Assembly: GCA_038245725.1 (NCBI GenBank)
Contig: JBBRSD010000008.1
Coordinates: forward strand, 83,068 to 147,067
Reading direction: 5' to 3'
DNA length: 64,000 nucleotides
Source of the DNA: JBBRSD01 sp038245725
GTDB taxonomy: Bacteria > Actinomycetota > Coriobacteriia > Anaerosomatales > JAAXUF01
Part shown: one piece after another, positions 61,866 to 64,000 of the stretch
Layout: each line of letters starts with the position of its first letter
Position numbering within the stretch: the stretch's first letter is position 1
The notes under the pieces: generated by a model
What the model was told of the DNA's origin: nothing
The model's database searches: none
The model's input: only the letters and a program-made list of their open reading frames with translations
Program-made: the position numbers and the translations under genes

Positions 61866-63011
61866 CTACAGCGGCCTCTCAAGAACCTCCATGACCGGCC
61901 GAGCAATCCAGACCTTGCCCCACTCGCGTCCCGTGAACTCCTCCAGCAGCCCTGCGTTCTCGAGCAATGCGATCGCCTTGCGGGCTGTCGGATCGGACAC
62001 GCCGAGACGTCGGGCGGCTACGGCGGCGCTCACCATCGGCGAGCGGAAGAGTTCGTCCACCAGCGCGAGCGCTTTCGGCTTGGCGCCGACGAGAGTGCGG
62101 TAGTGCTCGCGCATCTCGGCTAGCTCGGCGGCCTGTTCGGCAGCGCTGCTCGCGACTTGCGACACGCCCTCAAGGAAGAATACCAGCCAGCTTCGCCAAT
62201 CCGCGTCAGTCCGTACCGCCTGCAGCGCGTCGTAGTAGGCGTTCCTGTTCGCCTCAAAATACGCCGAGAGGTAGAGCAACGGCTGCGACATGCGCTGTCG
62301 TTCGACGAGGAAGAGCGTGATCAGCAGCCGGCCGATACGACCATTGCCGTCGAGGAACGGATGGATCGCCTCGAACTGCTCGTGTACCAGTGCGCACTGG
62401 ACGAGCTCGGGGAGACTCTCGCGGTCGTGGAGAAATCGCTCCCACGCGCCGAGCGCCTCCAGCATTTCGTCGGGCGGGAGTGGGACATACGCTGCGGTCT
62501 CGATCGTGGACCCCGGCCGCCCAATCCAATTCTGGGAACGGCGGAACTCCCCCGGCGTCGCGTGTTCTCCTCTGACCCCCGTCATCAGGATCTCGTGGAT
62601 CTCGCAAATCAGGCGCAGAGAGAGCGGGAATTCGGAGAGCCGCGCCACACCGTGCTCGAGCGCGGTGACGTAGTTGCGTACCTCACGAACGTCGTCGCGG
62701 GGCGCCTGCGCGCGCTCGGGTTCAATCTCGTCGAGGAACAGGTCCGAGAGGCTCGCCTGCGTTCCCTCGATTCGGGATGAGAGCACGGCTTCGCGCCTGG
62801 CGTAGGGATCGATGAGCAGATGTGGATTCGGCAGTTGCGAGCCGATGCCCGCGAGGCGGCTGAGTGCGGCATCGGCGCGCGAAAGCGCGAGGACCAGGCC
62901 TGTGTCCCACTCGATTGCTGGCGGCAATGGCGCGGGCACGAACGCCCAGTGGCCGGCCTCAGCACGGATGACCTGGCCCGCCTGAGGCGACGCGTAGTCC
63001 TTTGGATCCAC
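61866..63011 (-). CDS. Fic-family AMPylase-like protein with C-terminal winged helix
   Basis: 381 aa. Transfers AMP (or a related group) to protein hydroxyls. N-terminal Fic_N with inhibitory motif SSRIEG (78-83), Fic core HPFLDGNGRIGR (217-228) with catalytic His, and a C-terminal winged helix (MVSAAVAARRLGVSDPTARKAI). The GTG at 63011 has GGGAG; the TTG further up has no SD. The inhibitory helix is at the N-terminal side, so self-inhibition is expected. It lies among degraded genes and is probably accessory. Confidence 0.88.
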   Translation of the reverse strand: MDPKDYASPQAGQVIRAEAGHWAFVPAPLPPAIEWDTGLVLALSRADAALSRLAGIGSQLPNPHLLIDPYARREAVLSSRIEGTQASLSDLFLDEIEPERAQAPRDDVREVRNYVTALEHGVARLSEFPLSLRLICEIHEILMTGVRGEHATPGEFRRSQNWIGRPGSTIETAAYVPLPPDEMLEALGAWERFLHDRESLPELVQCALVHEQFEAIHPFLDGNGRIGRLLITLFLVERQRMSQPLLYLSAYFEANRNAYYDALQAVRTDADWRSWLVFFLEGVSQVASSAAEQAAELAEMREHYRTLVGAKPKALALVDELFRSPMVSAAVAARRLGVSDPTARKAIALLENAGLLEEFTGREWGKVWIARPVMEVLERPL

Positions 63012-63050
63012 TGGGTCTCGCTCCCAAAGTCCAGTTGCAGAGGTAGGAGA

Positions 63051-63084
63051 GCTTTGCAAGTTTCAATTGAGATTCTTGCAAAGC
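63051..63084. repeat. Inverted repeat before the Fic gene, possible operator
   Basis: GCTTTGCAAG and CTTGCAAAGC are perfect 10-bp arms separated by 14 bases, 40 bases before the Fic GTG. A third TTTGCAA copy follows at 63093-63099. Local DNA is AT-richer than its surroundings. The spacing suits a dimeric repressor, perhaps the winged helix of the Fic protein itself. Confidence 0.6.
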
Positions 63085-63182
63085 GACCGAAACTTTGCAA
63101 CCTGAGTTGGGAATCCAGCAAGTCTGCCGAGTGCCTCGAACGCAGTACCTGGACTTTTGGGAACGCCAATCCTTCAGGCCGG

Positions 63183-63330
63183 GCAACCACTCCCGATAGC
63201 TCAGCCACTTCTTGATGACCTGGTAGCCCGCCGATGGTGTAACGCCACACGCATGCCGGCACGCAGCGCCAGCACGCAAGGGTCGTGAGCCACACGTCGA
63301 AACACGTCTCGCCGATAAGCGCGATTGGCT
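63183..63330 (-). pseudogene. Degraded fragment of a type ISP restriction-modification gene
   Basis: One frame reads CFDVWLTTLACWRCVPACVW then RYTIGG; after a one-base shift it reads GYQVIKKWLSYRE. Joined, this is the conserved tail segment of type ISP DNA methylase/restriction enzymes. An 18-base stretch (63189-63206) is identical to 63983-64000 in the better-preserved copy at the right edge. The sequence then diverges into non-family DNA. Confidence 0.7.
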
Positions 63331-63699
63331 CATCCAGCAGAGGGATCCTCGGGCGGGCCGAAGCCCACTGGACGCGATGCTGGCAACTGCGGCGGCCGCA
63401 TCAACTGCCGGATTGCATCGAACACCACACGGAACTGCGAGTCGTACTTGACTTCAAGTTCGTCTATCCGAGCAACAATTTCTCTGTGAGCTGAAATGAC
63501 CGTCCGCATCCGAACGAACGTCCTGATGATCAGCACGTTCGCCTGGATCGCACGGTCGCTTCAGCTGAACAGCTCGCACCAATTGACCGGTCTCGACCTC
63601 GTAGAGCGATGCGATGTCTTCGTCCAGAATTACCCTGACACCCCGAACTTCGTGAATGAGCAGCTCGACATCACCAACAGACAACGCCCCCGAATCCAT
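63330..63699 (-). pseudogene. Broken ORF6N-domain gene
   Basis: The start MDSGALSVGDVELLIHEVRG then VRVILDEDIASLYEVET matches the ORF6N DNA-binding domain (phage/plasmid regulators). The central part is missing, the frame changes, and the usual tail continues in another frame: IIRTFVRMRTVISAHREIVA then ELEVKYDSQFRVVFDAIRQL. No other phage genes accompany it. Confidence 0.7.
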
Positions 63700-63790
63700 G
63701 CGAACACCTCTGCCACGAGCGTCGCACGCTGGACTTGCCGAAACCTAAATCGAATTCCTCGTTGTCGTATCGCCAGAGACGCAGCAACGC

Positions 63791-63827
63791 CCCAACTTGA
63801 TATGCCAATTTGGCATATCAAGTTGGG
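63791..63827. repeat. Perfect 37-base palindrome
   Basis: Arms of 18 bases (CCCAACTTGATATGCCAA and its reverse complement) around a single T. It begins 4 bases after the stop codon of the restriction-modification gene. It could be a bidirectional terminator hairpin or an operator; no T-tract is present. It is markedly AT-rich for this genome. Confidence 0.85.
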
Positions 63828-63831
63828 AGCC

Positions 63832-64000
63832 CTACGTCTCCCACTCCCACACGTCGCTCTTCACGCGCTCGTAGTTCGCGTCGAGCTCCGGCCCCATGAG
63901 CACGAGCGCGGCGATGCGGCGCACCATCTCGGTGACGTAGCGCGCCTCCTCGGGCTTGAGGTCGCGGCCGAGCAGCGCGCGCTCCCGATAGCTCAGCCAC
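63832..64000 (-). CDS. C-terminal end of a type ISP restriction-modification enzyme (5' part beyond window)
   Basis: 55 codons in the open frame, ending at TAG: WLSYRERALLGRDLKPEEAR, YVTEMVRRIAALVLMGPELD and ANYERVKSDVWEWET. This is the typical last segment of type ISP restriction-modification proteins, single large enzymes with helicase, methylase and nuclease parts. No disruption is seen in the visible portion. Confidence 0.75.
   Translation of the reverse strand, partial: WLSYRERALLGRDLKPEEARYVTEMVRRIAALVLMGPELDANYERVKSDVWEWET

Noticed and set aside
63330..63699. Prophage boundary marked by ORF6N
   Set aside because: No integrase, structural or lysis genes are present and the gene is broken.

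Overview
The window is a high-GC bacterial chromosome segment with dense, mostly minus-strand genes, frequent GTG/TTG starts, strong Shine-Dalgarno sites and many 4-base ATGA overlaps. The gene content suggests an anaerobic actinobacterium, probably of the Coriobacteriia / OPB41-like kind (inference from gene style and content; no rRNA gene is present). It carries a selenocysteine formate dehydrogenase, tungstate uptake, molybdopterin synthesis, a hexaheme cytochrome c and a mercury-methylation gene pair.

Layout. 1-1327: 5' part of a secreted YCF48/BNR-repeat protein with young internal duplications. 1467-11843: a purine operon read on the minus strand (ArsP-like permease, purC, purS, purQ, purL, purF) with small membrane proteins and a c-di-GMP phosphodiesterase-like protein set among the pur genes. 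11959-16543: lipoprotein, two-component system, cPGS-like GTPase and MscL with a zinc-ribbon tail. 16648-18212: hgcA-hgcB with a recognisable promoter. 18248-25547: small metabolic genes (GyrI-like, cysteine synthase-like, beta-carbonic anhydrase, VOC, spermidine-synthase-like, YkgJ-like, flavodoxin-fold) and a broken RHS gene.

25642-47176 is a co-directional minus-strand island of about 21 kb for Mo/W-cofactor enzymes. Two RNAs matching the Moco/Tuco riboswitch motif head its two transcription units. One lies before tupA and is followed by tupABC, a mobA-fdhD fusion, moeA, a small Cys protein, mobB, moaA, moaC, a MOSC gene, mogA and a cysteine desulfurase. The other lies before fdhA and is followed by fdhB, a hexaheme cytochrome c, a polytopic membrane protein and a lipoprotein. 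fdhA is read through an in-frame UGA (Sec216) with a SECIS-like hairpin just after it; without recoding it looks like two genes. A TPR and an NHL membrane protein sit between the two blocks. The logic is: import tungstate, make the cofactor, sulfurate it (FdhD, desulfurase), assemble an exported formate dehydrogenase and pass electrons to a multiheme cytochrome, with cofactor sensed by RNA at both ends.

47212-61170 is mixed: a second YCF48-repeat secreted protein, HicAB toxin-antitoxin, an ACT protein, MFS exporter, GNAT, DUF2239/GIY-YIG, a condensation-type acyltransferase, a class D sortase with its likely LPKTA substrate (ice-binding-like fold), and purB. 61270-64000 is a scarred accessory end: HD-GYP remnant, Fic protein with a possible autoregulatory operator, a degraded duplicate of a type ISP restriction-modification 3' end, a broken ORF6N gene, a perfect 37-base palindrome and the 3' end of the intact-looking restriction-modification gene. 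No tRNA, rRNA, CRISPR array or insertion sequence was found.
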